Shown piece by piece: positions 1-7,036 of a DNA stretch of 64,000 nucleotides. The position numbers and the translations under genes are program-made. The first letter of the stretch is position 1. Every line of letters starts with the position of its first letter. The stretch comes from Bacillus pseudomycoides (GTDB lineage Bacteria; Bacillota; Bacilli; Bacillales; Bacillaceae_G). The stretch lies in contig NZ_CP064266.1 of the NCBI RefSeq assembly GCF_022811845.1, forward strand, positions 3,782,001 to 3,846,000, given 5' to 3'. The notes under the pieces are model-generated. The model worked only from the letters and a program-made list of their open reading frames with translations, was not told the origin of the DNA and searched no databases.

Positions 1-189
1 GTCGTTGACGAGCCGCATGTGAAGTACGGAATTATGTGCTTCCCTGAAGAGAAACTTACAATGAAGTTTGGATATGATCAAAATATCTATGAAGCGGAGC
101 AAGTACAGGAAATATTGAATCACATCCATACGTTAATCAAAACGATCATTCATAATCCAACACAGATGATCGGCGATTACCAATTATAA
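1..189 (+). CDS. C-terminal end of a condensation-domain (NRPS-like) protein, partial
   Basis: The reading frame is open from the first base to a TAA at 187-189 and gives 62 residues; the start lies outside the window. The tail (MKFGYDQNIYEAEQVQEILN, then HTLIKTI and NPTQMIGDYQL) looks like the last strand and helix of an NRPS condensation or epimerisation domain, where a soluble beta strand is followed by a helix ending in L..L...P...I. This is family resemblance by eye only. A strong hairpin terminator follows at once, so this gene closes its own transcript before the decarboxylase gene. Confidence 0.5.
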   Translation, partial: VVDEPHVKYGIMCFPEEKLTMKFGYDQNIYEAEQVQEILNHIHTLIKTIIHNPTQMIGDYQL

Positions 190-195
190 AAAATG

Positions 196-225
196 AAAAG
201 GCGAGCAACAACTCGCCTTTTAAAA
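196..225 (+). terminator. Rho-independent terminator after the condensation-type gene
   Basis: Perfect 10-bp stem AAAAGGCGAG (196-205) and CTCGCCTTTT (212-221) with a six-base loop, ending in a T run on the plus strand. Confidence 0.85.
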
Positions 226-244
226 TAGAATAGGAGTGAAACAA

Positions 245-1699
245 GTGACGGAAAACCTGCAGTTATCAGCCGAAGAGATGCGTCAGTTAGGATATCAAGC
301 GGTTGATTTGATTATTGACCATATGAATCATTTGAAAAGCAAACCAGTATCTGAAACGATTGATAGTGATATTCTCAGAAACAAACTGACTGAATCGATC
401 CCAGAAAACGGATCCGATCCGAAAGAGCTCCTTCATTTTCTTAATAGGAATGTGTTTAATCAGATTACCCATGTGGATCATCCCCATTTTATGGCTTTTG
501 TGCCGGGTCCTAATAATTATGTTGGAGTAGTAGCAGATTTTTTAGCAAGTGGAATTAATGTATTTCCGACAGCTTGGATAGTAGGCGCAGGTGCTGAGCA
601 AATCGAATTAACGACAATGAATTGGTTAAAATCGATGTTAGGATTCCCGGATTCGGCTGAAGGGCTATTTGTAAGCGGAGGTTCCATGGCTAATTTGACC
701 GCGCTTACTGTAGCTAGACAGGTCAAACTTAATAATGACATAGAAAATGCGGTTGTTTATTTTTCTGATCAGACTCATTTTTCTGTGGATCGGGCACTAA
801 AAGTATTGGGTTTCAAACACCATCAAATTTGCCGAATCGAAACGGATGAACATTTACGAATTTCAGTTGGTGCTTTGAAAAAGCAAATAAAAGAAGATCG
901 AACAAAAGGAAAAAAACCATTCTGTGTTATTGCTAATGCTGGAACAACTAATTGCGGAGCGGTTGATTCCCTCAATGAGTTGGCTGATTTTTGTAATGAT
1001 GAAGATGTATGGCTACATGCGGATGGAGCCTATGGTGCCCCGGCAATTCTCAGCGAAAAAGGAAGTGCTTTACTTCAAGGGATTCATCGTGTCGATTCCT
1101 TGACGTTGGACCCTCATAAATGGCTTTTTCAGCCTTATGATGTGGGCTGTGTACTCATTAGAAACAGTCAATACTTAAGCAAAACATTTCGTATGATTCC
1201 AGAGTATATCAAGGATACGGAAACCAATATAGAAGAAGAAATCAATTTTGGAGAACGTGGAATTGAACTTTCGCGCAGATTTAGGGCGTTAAAGGTGTGG
1301 CTGTCTTTTAAAGTATTTGGGGTCGCAGCTTTTCGCCAGGCAATTGAACATGGCATCATGTTGGCTGAACAAGTTGAGGCGTTCTTAGGGAAAGCGAAAG
1401 ATTGGGAGGTGGTAACACCTGCCCAGTTAGGAATTATTACTTTCCGTTATATCCCTTGTGAATTAGCATCAACAGATACAATCAATGAAATAAACAAAAA
1501 ACTGGTGGAAGAAATTAATCACAGAGGATTTGCCATGTTAAGTACGACCGAATTGAAAGAGAAAGTGGTTATTCGACTTTGTTCCATCAATCCAAGGACG
1601 ACAACAGAAGAAATGCTCCAAATCATGATGAAAATCAAAGCATTGGCAGAGGAAGTAAGCACATCTTACAAACATCTTATCTCAGTTCCGCAACTTTGA
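245..1699 (+). CDS. PLP-dependent decarboxylase (aromatic/diaminobutyrate decarboxylase family)
   Basis: This is a group II pyridoxal-phosphate decarboxylase of 484 residues, a usual family length. The PLP-binding core is visible: SGGSMANLTAL near residue 140, NAGTTNCGAVD near 230, HADGAYGAP near 255 and the PLP-lysine segment TLDPHKWLFQPYDVG near 290. The substrate cannot be read from the sequence; aromatic amino acids or 2,4-diaminobutyrate are both possible. A GTG at 236 is in frame but overlaps the ribosome site AGGAG (232-236), so the GTG at 245, eight bases downstream, is the better start. The preceding condensation-type gene may belong to the same secondary-metabolite locus, but a terminator lies between them. 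Confidence 0.85.
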   Translation: MTENLQLSAEEMRQLGYQAVDLIIDHMNHLKSKPVSETIDSDILRNKLTESIPENGSDPKELLHFLNRNVFNQITHVDHPHFMAFVPGPNNYVGVVADFLASGINVFPTAWIVGAGAEQIELTTMNWLKSMLGFPDSAEGLFVSGGSMANLTALTVARQVKLNNDIENAVVYFSDQTHFSVDRALKVLGFKHHQICRIETDEHLRISVGALKKQIKEDRTKGKKPFCVIANAGTTNCGAVDSLNELADFCNDEDVWLHADGAYGAPAILSEKGSALLQGIHRVDSLTLDPHKWLFQPYDVGCVLIRNSQYLSKTFRMIPEYIKDTETNIEEEINFGERGIELSRRFRALKVWLSFKVFGVAAFRQAIEHGIMLAEQVEAFLGKAKDWEVVTPAQLGIITFRYIPCELASTDTINEINKKLVEEINHRGFAMLSTTELKEKVVIRLCSINPRTTTEEMLQIMMKIKALAEEVSTSYKHLISVPQL

Positions 1700-1791
1700 T
1701 ATGCTGGGAAATAAGTGGTTTTTAACGATGAAACATAAGATTGAGGAGTCACACATCATTTGGGGGAATTGTTTGTTTATCCTTGTTTAAG

Positions 1792-1848
1792 AAATCAAAC
1801 AACCGACTGCCTGTACATGAAGGAGTCGGTTGTTTGATTTGTTTTTTT
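1792..1848 (+). terminator. Rho-independent terminator after the decarboxylase gene
   Basis: A 17-bp perfect inverted repeat (1792-1808 and 1824-1840, core CAAACAACCGACT) with a 15-base loop is followed by GTTTTTTT. The rest of 1700-1960 holds no gene that I can support. Confidence 0.9.
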
Positions 1849-1861
1849 ATATGAATGCAAA

Positions 1862-1904
1862 AGGGTTCGCTAGGGAAAACGCCCCACGAACCCTGTGTTT
1901 TTTT
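1862..1904 (+). terminator. Second hairpin with T run
   Basis: AGGGTTCG (1862-1869) pairs with CGAACCCT (1887-1894) and is followed by GTGTTTTTTTT. It is a second terminator-like hairpin 20 bases after the first. It may be the relic of a lost gene at the edge of the phage-derived island. Confidence 0.7.
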
Positions 1905-1966
1905 AATATTAATCTTGGTGCCTAACATAGCTTTGTGAACCACCAACGTCAGGATAACGGTTATGA

Positions 1967-2368
1967 ATTCAATCGAGTAGAGGGGATAACAACGGGAAAA
2001 AACCTGTTTGGACGGCAGATGAGTTGGCTTATTTTGATTCTCACTGGGGTTCGTATAGCATCAAAAGAATTACAAAGGAATTCGGCCGTTCTGCGACTGG
2101 CGTAAAAGTTAAAGCGTACCGAATTGGTCTTAGTGATCTAAGATTGCATTTTGATGGAATAACTATTGTTCAACTAGCTGAAGCAATTAATGTAGATTAC
2201 AACACGATTAAATCGTGGATCAACTATTACAACTTCCTTGTGAAAATTAAACTTTTTTCCATCTTTCAAAGAACAAAAGTTGTATATTACAAAGACCTTT
2301 GGAAATGGCTTGAAAATTATAAATATGTAGTCTTGCTGCAGAAAAACTTGCTGTTTCTGAACCAATAA
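1967..2368 (+). pseudogene. Phage-like helix-turn-helix DNA-binding protein, remnant
   Basis: The open frame 1967-2368 has no start codon with a ribosome site. It encodes KKPVWTADELAYFDSHWG, then SIKRITKEFGRSATGVKVKA and a second HTH-like block (ITIVQLAEAINVDYNTIKSW), then VVYYKDLWKWLENY. This arrangement, two tandem HTH-like units and a C-terminal WKW motif, matches a family of Bacillus phage DNA-binding proteins I have seen, usually longer at both ends. The N-terminus is frame-disrupted (TGA at 1964), and the last ~40 codons run into the opposite-strand BclA-like gene, so the 3' end has been replaced. I consider it non-functional. Confidence 0.6.
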
Positions 2369-2864
2369 AGGGTGCAATGAGACCACTTATATTACAGATT
2401 AAAGTGACAGTTACATTATCTCCTTGTTTTAATCCGTAAATAGTACTAACAGTAGCGCTACCAGCTCCAAAAAGAATTTGAATAGTTGTAGAAACACTTA
2501 TATTGTTGACCTTTATAGATAAAGTCAAACGATAATCATCCAGCGTATCATCAGGAAAAAAAATAATAGTTGTATTAATTTGGTATACTCCATCTTGTCG
2601 TGGGACAAATGTGGTAGAACCGTCATATTCATTGTTGAAATCGAATAGCTGACTTGTGAAAGTAACAGTTTGCTCTGTATTGCCGCTTGGAAAAGATTGT
2701 CCGATATCCTTATTTGCTCTAAATGCAGATTCTATAGCTCCTGGTGCCGGAGTTCCAGGTAATCCTTGTGGTCCAGGAACTACATTTATGGGAGTGCTAA
2801 CAGGTTGGGGAACCGGACAAGGAGCCGCATGAGGATTAAAATTTTTTCCATTACATGAAAACAT
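2247..2864 (-). CDS. BclA-like spore-surface protein with short collagen-like tract and jelly-roll domain
   Basis: The protein has 205 residues with start ATG 2864 and a good ribosome site AGGAGT (2875-2880, minus). The N-terminus is rich in Cys and Pro (CPVPQPVSTP) and is followed by only three G-X-Y units (GPQGLPGTP, residues ~33-41). A C1q/TNF-like beta domain follows (PRQDGVYQINTTIIF, IYGLKQGDNVTV, ETASFSAARL). This is the plan of small exosporium/BclA-like proteins. The natural domain should end near FSAARL; the last ~24 residues come from DNA antisense to the HTH remnant, so the C-terminus is probably chimeric. Localisation to the exosporium is inferred from family features. Confidence 0.7.
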   Translation of the reverse strand: MFSCNGKNFNPHAAPCPVPQPVSTPINVVPGPQGLPGTPAPGAIESAFRANKDIGQSFPSGNTEQTVTFTSQLFDFNNEYDGSTTFVPRQDGVYQINTTIIFFPDDTLDDYRLTLSIKVNNISVSTTIQILFGAGSATVSTIYGLKQGDNVTVTLICNISGLIAPFIGSETASFSAARLHIYNFQAISKGLCNIQLLFFERWKKV

Positions 2865-2999
2865 AACTAGTCAAACTCCTTTATATATCATTTACATTAT
2901 ATGTATGGTGGGACAATCTTTTTTCTTGTACGCTTGTTCATATTCGGTGTTTAAAAAAGAAAAACTATATAAAAACGCTATTTTAATGGCAAAATTAAA

Positions 3000-3025
3000 A
3001 AGAGCACACATATGAATGTGCTCTT
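3000..3025. repeat. GAGCAC-type hairpin, copy 1
   Basis: AAGAGCACA (3000-3008) pairs with TGTGCTCTT (3017-3025). The same AAGAGCAC stem recurs at 3140, 3277 and 4759, each preceded by an A run and followed by an A/G-rich stretch. Confidence 0.7.
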
Positions 3026-3139
3026 AGAAAAATAGGTTTCTATGAGAGAGGGTCACCATACAATATCATATGCTTGTCTTATTTAAAGGTTCAAAAAATC
3101 AGCAATAATGCTATTTGATATCTGACTTGTATATGTAAA

Positions 3140-3164
3140 AAGGGCATCTCTTTAAGATGCTCTT
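3140..3164. repeat. GAGCAC-type hairpin, copy 2
   Basis: AAGGGCATCT (3140-3149) pairs with AGATGCTCTT (3155-3164) with one G-U pair; it is followed directly by AGAAAGGAG, a ribosome-site-like stretch without a good ORF. Confidence 0.65.
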
Positions 3165-3276
3165 AGAAAGGAGATTCTAATGTCCTAATAAGTCTTCACT
3201 TATATTTACATGTATATGTCGGTGCCACTATATGTGTAAAAAATAAAATACTTGAAACGAAAATACGTATACGAAA

Positions 3277-3301
3277 AAGAGCACTATATGTCAGTGCTCT
3301 T
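3277..3301. repeat. GAGCAC-type hairpin, copy 3
   Basis: AAGAGCACT (3277-3285) pairs with AGTGCTCTT (3293-3301), then CAAAAGG. It has the same outer stem as copies 1 and 4, with changed inner bases. Confidence 0.7.
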
Positions 3302-3409
3302 CAAAAGGTAGGCTTAACATAAATCATAATCAGTATTAAGATATGCCAAATGAATTTAAATGTAAAAAAACAAATGAGAACTACATTTTGTAGAAAAGGG
3401 GAATGGAAA

Positions 3410-3608
3410 ATGGCATACGTAATTCAAAATACAAAAACAAAGAAATATCTTAAACATAAAGAAAAATATGAGCCTTTATCATACGTACGGGTTTTACGAT
3501 GTTAATACACCGTAACAAGCAGAACAATATTCATCAAAAGAACATGCAGAATACACTACGTTTTGGCATGCTGATATGTCTGAATCGTATCAAGTAGTAG
3601 AGGTATAA
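3410..3608 (+). pseudogene. Small hypothetical protein gene, decayed
   Basis: ATG 3410 follows AAAAGGGG and starts MAYVIQNTKTKKYLKHKEKY, but the frame closes at once (TAA 3503-3505). A reading shifted by one base from 3483 continues coding-like with TYGFYDVNTP, then an in-frame TAA where Glu or Gln is likely, then QAEQYSSKEHAEYTTFWHAD and a natural stop at 3606-3608. The joined product would be about 66 residues. I do not recognise a function. Two lesions (a frameshift near 3481 and a nonsense codon) show that it is broken. Confidence 0.6.
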
Positions 3609-3810
3609 CATAACAAAATCGTTATTTGAGGGAAAAGGAGATGAGGATGAAATAAAACCGATCCTTGTATGTAATGCAAAAAATAGCATTCAAAAAGGGC
3701 AATGATAAAGACCCCAATAATTAAATATTTTCACTACGCCCGATTTATTTGTCTGTTCATATAATAAAACTAATTATATAAAAAGCAAATAAAAGATTTG
3801 AGGGATATAT

Positions 3811-4242
3811 ATGCAACGAAATAAAAAGGGTAAATACGATCTGCATAGTTCTCAAAATCTATGTGGAGTAGCTGTTCCTTGCCCTGTTCCCGAGACTATT
3901 AGCTATCCCATGGTTTCAGGGACTGCAGGTTCTCAAGGACCACCTGGACCTCAAGGACCACCCGGACCTTCAATTCCAAGTCCAATACCAACAACGAATT
4001 TAATGTATTTTACTTTTTCAGACGGCCAAAAATTAATCTATACAAATGCTGAGGGTGACCCAAAGCTTGGAACAACTTAAATATTACCGCCTAGTGAAGT
4101 CTCGTATATGAATTTATTTATTAATGGTATTCTTCAACCACAAACGGAATATCAAGTTACGGCAGGAAAATTAACTTTAGTAGGTCCAGCTCCTATTCAG
4201 GGGGCACCAATTACTTTACAGTTTATTATTATTAATGGATAA
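3811..4242 (+). pseudogene. DUF4183 spore-surface protein with collagen-like tract, interrupted by an in-frame TAA
   Basis: ATG 3811 follows GAGGG. The first 89 residues hold a Cys/Pro-rich leader (CPVPETISYP), a collagen-like run (GPPGPQGPPGPS) and the start of a DUF4183 domain (NLMYFTFSDGQKLIYTNAEG). A TAA at 4078-4080 stops it after GTT. The same frame then continues with ILPPSEVSYMNLFINGILQP, YQVTAGKLTLVG and ITLQFIIING to TAA 4240-4242, which is the missing second half of the domain. A CAA-to-TAA change is the simplest cause. Unbroken length would be 143 residues. The intact minus-strand DUF4183 gene next door confirms the family. Confidence 0.85.
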
Positions 4243-4246
4243 AAAT

Positions 4247-4275
4247 AACAGAGTGATATTTCACCCTGTTAAAAA
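4247..4275. terminator. Hairpin between convergent DUF4183 genes
   Basis: AACAGAGTGA (4247-4256) and TCACCCTGTT (4261-4270) form a near-perfect stem flanked by A runs on the left and AAAAATTT on the right. It probably acts as a terminator in both directions. Confidence 0.65.
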
Positions 4276-4279
4276 TTTA

Positions 4280-4564
4280 CTACGTTACGATAAACTCAAT
4301 GATGAGTGGAGTACCTCCGTCTAGAACAGCACCACCAACAATAGTGATTGCAGTAGTAGTAACTCCTGTTACAGTATCGGCAGTTTGTAGTACACCGTTT
4401 ATATATAAGTTTAGATACGCGTATGAAGCAGGGAATGTTGTGACAGCACCTGCATCGTTTGTAAAATCAGTATTAGCAAAAGTTAAATCTGCTCCAGCAG
4501 CAGTCCCAGTACTCGCTGTACTAACAAATCTTCGACCAGCTACAAAAGGTTTAATAATTGGCAT
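4280..4564 (-). CDS. DUF4183 family protein (probable spore-surface protein)
   Basis: The 94-residue protein starts at ATG 4564 behind AGGTGA (minus strand). It has the DUF4183 hallmarks SYAYLNLYINGVLQTADTVT and a C-terminal strand GGTPLIIEFIVT, closely parallel to the second half of the broken plus-strand copy (VSYMNLFINGILQPQ, ITLQFIII). Unlike that copy it lacks a collagen-like tract. The family is common in spore-forming Bacillus and is often found beside exosporium genes; the exact function is not known to me. Confidence 0.8.
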   Translation of the reverse strand: MPIIKPFVAGRRFVSTASTGTAAGADLTFANTDFTNDAGAVTTFPASYAYLNLYINGVLQTADTVTGVTTTAITIVGGAVLDGGTPLIIEFIVT

Positions 4565-4595
4565 TTAGCTTCACCTCTTTCTTAACTATATAAAT

Positions 4596-4620
4596 TGGGA
4601 CAAACAAAAAGCTTGTCCCA
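4596..4620. repeat. GGGACAA inverted repeat upstream of the DUF4183 gene
   Basis: TGGGACAA (4596-4603) and TTGTCCCA (4613-4620) form an 8-bp perfect stem in the leader of the minus-strand DUF4183 gene. GTGGGACAA occurs again near 2907, upstream of the BclA-like gene. It could be a leader hairpin or an old terminator. Confidence 0.5.
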
Positions 4621-4758
4621 TATTTTATACTATGTGGTGTTTTAAATAGAGAAACGGCTTATATACCAATATATGAGTCCCATTTTTAGGCTTGATGTAA
4701 CGAATATATTTCTGTTAGATAAAAAACATGATTTTATAGAATGCTCAGTCACTAAAAA

Positions 4759-4782
4759 AGAGCACGTTCGAACAGTACTCTT
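4759..4782. repeat. GAGCAC-type hairpin, copy 4
   Basis: AAGAGCAC (4759-4766) and GTACTCTT (4775-4782) form an imperfect stem with an inner GTTC/GAAC pairing. It is followed by AAAGGA. It belongs to the same set as the hairpins at 3000, 3140 and 3277. No gene is supported in 4621-4977. Confidence 0.55.
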
Positions 4783-4977
4783 AAAGGAAAAATTTAATGT
4801 CGAAACCAACTAAAGCGTTGTAAAAGCGGACCTTTTTCATTTTTGAGAGATTAATTTTTTGTCTCAAAATAACATATGAGCATTTAACCTGAAAAGTGAC
4901 AATAAAAAAGCAGCTAGCAAAAGCTAACTGCTCAGCTCCAAGGTATCTCCAAAAGGGGGAAGGAGAAAGAAATTTAA

Positions 4978-5061
4978 ATGGGTTTTGGCATACAGCCTAT
5001 CTACATTATTGACGGAATATTGAGCTTTATTCAGGTGGGGAAATTCATGTTGCATATTTGA
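4978..5061 (+). CDS. Very small ORF, 27 residues, uncertain
   Basis: ATG 4978 follows GGGGGAAGGAG (4956-4965). The product begins MGFGIQPIYIIDGILSF and is mildly hydrophobic. A stem-loop (GCAGCTAGC with GCTAACTGC, 4917-4942) lies just upstream. I do not recognise it; the ribosome site is its only strong support. Confidence 0.3.
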   Translation: MGFGIQPIYIIDGILSFIQVGKFMLHI

Positions 5062-5119
5062 TAAAAAATTCTTTTATTAAGAGTACAATTCCCAGGAGAA
5101 ACAAGACTTCAATTGAGAA

Positions 5120-5221
5120 TCAGGGCATACTTTTTTGTAGATTTTTAAATTCCATCATTACGGAGAAAAATGAATAAATTGCAATGAGCATGACAATAAA
5201 GAGACAGATTATATCAGACAT
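5120..5221 (-). CDS. 33-residue single-pass membrane peptide, possible small toxin
   Basis: ATG 5221 (minus) has a good ribosome site AGGAGTGC about nine bases upstream. The product starts MSDIICLFIVMLIAIYSFFS, one transmembrane helix, and ends MMEFKNLQKSMP, a charged tail. This shape is typical of phage-borne small membrane peptides, including type I toxins such as the TxpA/BsrG group, but I see no clear sequence match. It converges on the tiny ORF at 4978-5061, in a region with phage remnants on both sides. Confidence 0.4.
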   Translation of the reverse strand: MSDIICLFIVMLIAIYSFFSVMMEFKNLQKSMP

Positions 5222-5344
5222 TTATAGCACTCCTAATATTTAATTAGTTTCGTTATACAGTTATTGCTAATTTGATGGGATTTAAGAAGTGCCGTATCAG
5301 AATTTAAACAAAATAATCCTTTTAATAGAAAGTGAGGAATAACA

Positions 5345-5862
5345 ATGGGCTTAGGAAACCGAGGAATGCATTTTGAGAAGCTTATCAATCTATCGAACGA
5401 AATGTACCAACGCGAGGGAGTGGCGCTTTTAAACAAGCGTCCGACTCCTATGAAGGTGGTGAAAAGTAAAAATGGACGAGTGGTAAATGGGTTCTATGAA
5501 TCTAAAAGTACAGTAGATTATGACGGTGTTTATAAAGGGCGAGCTATTGCGTTTGAAGCGAAGTCAGCGGAGAGTCTGACACGATTTGATTTAAAGAACA
5601 TTGCACAGCATCAGTTGGATTACCTGGAGAAAGCGGAAAAGATGGGAGCTGTGTGTTTCTTCCTTATAGAGTTCAGTAAGGACCGGACAGTATTCCTGGT
5701 ACCAGCATCGGTGATTCAGTCTTATGTAAGGATGTCGCATCAGCCGAATGGGAAGAAGTCGATTCCAAGATTATAGACTTTGATATTTATGGGTACTTAG
5801 TAAATCAGACGGAAAGAGCACCAGTTGATTATTTACGATATGTTGATGAATTAGCGGTTTAA
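5345..5862 (+). pseudogene. recU: RecU-like Holliday junction resolvase, frameshifted near its C-terminus
   Basis: ATG 5345 (GTGAGGA upstream) starts MGLGNRGMHFEKLINLSNEMY. The RecU nuclease core is present: STVDYDGVYKGRAIAFEAKS contains the Asp and E-x-K metal-binding residues, then HQLDYLEKAEKMGAVCFFLI. The frame ends early at 5776 (KKSIPRL). Shifted by one base from 5761, it continues IIDFDIYGYLVNQTERAPVD and YLRYVDELAV to TAA 5860. Restoring one A at CCAAG (5765-5769) would join the parts. The active-site part is intact, so a shortened protein might still fold. Phage type rather than the chromosomal recU, judging from the neighbours. Confidence 0.8.
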
Positions 5863-5910
5863 ATGGATAACGGAACCATGACTAATAGTGTGGTGGAGGC
5901 TGTATTGTAG
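5863..5910 (+). CDS. 15-residue ORF directly after the recU remnant, uncertain
   Basis: ATG 5863 overlaps the last bases of the recU stop (TAAATG context) and encodes MDNGTMTNSVVEAVL. No family is recognised. It may be the start of a truncated phage gene. Confidence 0.2.
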   Translation: MDNGTMTNSVVEAVL

Positions 5911-5924
5911 TCATCGTTCCCTTA

Positions 5925-5963
5925 TTCACATTAGGTATTAAAATTTCACATACCTAATGTGAA
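5925..5963. repeat. 14-bp perfect inverted repeat
   Basis: TTCACATTAGGTAT (5925-5938) is repeated in inverse as ATACCTAATGTGAA (5950-5963) with an 11-base spacer. There is no T run on either side, so it is not a classic terminator. It could be an operator, an RNA hairpin, or the end of a lost element. Confidence 0.75.
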
Positions 5964-6000
5964 GTAAAAATAACAAAATTACAATAGGGGGGGTCTAACT

Positions 6001-6254
6001 TGGGATAATTATCTTTATTACCAGAAATCGATGATAAAAAGGTGCAGAAAGAGGTCGTGAGCATCTTGAAAGAATACAGAGCGCTGAAGATGCGATTCAA
6101 TAATGAAGTGGAACAAGAAGGAATCAGCATGTTTCCAGAGTTGCTTAACTCAAGGACTACAAACAAATGGAAGGTACAACAAGTTGAAAAAGCGCTTAAC
6201 AACTTATTAGGGGTTACTATATCATTTTGGGGAAATTGTACGCTAAGGGATTAA
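6001..6254 (+). pseudogene. ArpU-type phage transcriptional regulator, truncated and frameshifted
   Basis: A strong ribosome site (TAGGGGGGG, 5985-5993) precedes a broken start. From 6009 the frame reads LSLLPEIDDKKVQKEVVSIL, then YRALKMRFNNEVEQEG and NKWKVQQVEKALNNLLGVT, which fits the N-terminal part of ArpU-family late regulators. A stop (TAA 6006) separates this from the likely start; one missing T in AATTAT would restore it. After GVT (about 6210) the sequence departs from the family and stops at 6254, about half the usual length. Both ends are broken. Confidence 0.6.
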
Positions 6255-6302
6255 CTATTTTAATTTATTTTACAATTGCACTCTTAAGTGAAATAAATAA
6301 AT

Positions 6303-6680
6303 TTATTGACAAGCTCCTAGAGGATTTCCGTCAGGATCAAAAAATGTAAAGAATTTGGTAGACCCTTCTTCACTAATAGGATTTACTTTGACACCACGTT
6401 CAATTAACAGTCGGTAAGTCTCATTAATATCTTTAGGGATAAAGTTATAGTATTTTCCTACTCCAAAGTTATTCTCAGGAAACTTCATTGGTTGATGATT
6501 AACAGTTTTCACAAGACATACTACTGTTTGTGATTCTTCTTCAATCTTCATAACTGCGGCTTCTTTCTCGATATAAATAAGTTTAAATCCTAATTTTTCT
6601 TCATACCATTCAGATGAAATTTTTGGGTCTTTGACAGGTATAAATACGCCTTCCATACCAGTCAATAATGACTGTGACAT
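6303..6680 (-). CDS. VOC family (glyoxalase/bleomycin-resistance-like) protein
   Basis: The 125-residue protein starts at ATG 6680 with TAAGGAGG seven bases upstream. It has a single-module vicinal-oxygen-chelate layout: GVFIPVKDPKISSEWYEEKL with GFKLIY at the start, and FFTFFDPDGNPLGACQ at the end, the usual beta-alpha-beta-beta-beta signature. The N-terminal metal-ligand position carries no His, so it may be a non-canonical binding protein or enzyme. Substrate unknown. It stands alone, convergent with the arpU remnant. Confidence 0.85.
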   Translation of the reverse strand: MSQSLLTGMEGVFIPVKDPKISSEWYEEKLGFKLIYIEKEAAVMKIEEESQTVVCLVKTVNHQPMKFPENNFGVGKYYNFIPKDINETYRLLIERGVKVNPISEEGSTKFFTFFDPDGNPLGACQ

Positions 6681-7036
6681 TCTATATCCTCCTTAAAAAT
6701 CTTTTCTTTTTTATTCGCTAACATTAAGCTAAAACCTTCTTTTTCTTGCTCAGGCATCTGACCTTTTACTGAACAAAATTATAAAAAAATCCTTAGCGTA
6801 ACAATATTCGCGTTTTGTTGGTGAGACTCCAGATGAAATTTTTGTTTTGGGGGCATTATAAATTACTAAGTTGATGGATGTGTAAGGTGACCCCTAAAAG
6901 AGGGTTATTTTTTGAAAATTCTGTTGACTATTATAACATATCCACTTTACAATTTAATTGTGATGATTTTATCACAATTAAACTACTTAGAATACACTTC
7001 ACTTATTTGAAAAAAATTACAAATAGGGGTGTTAAA

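Noticed and set aside
3000..3301. CRISPR-like array
   Set aside because: The repeated hairpins differ in inner bases and spacing (about 140 bases) and have no constant spacer length or cas genes.
4299..4568. 89-residue plus-strand ORF
   Set aside because: Exact antisense shadow of the DUF4183 gene, without a ribosome site.
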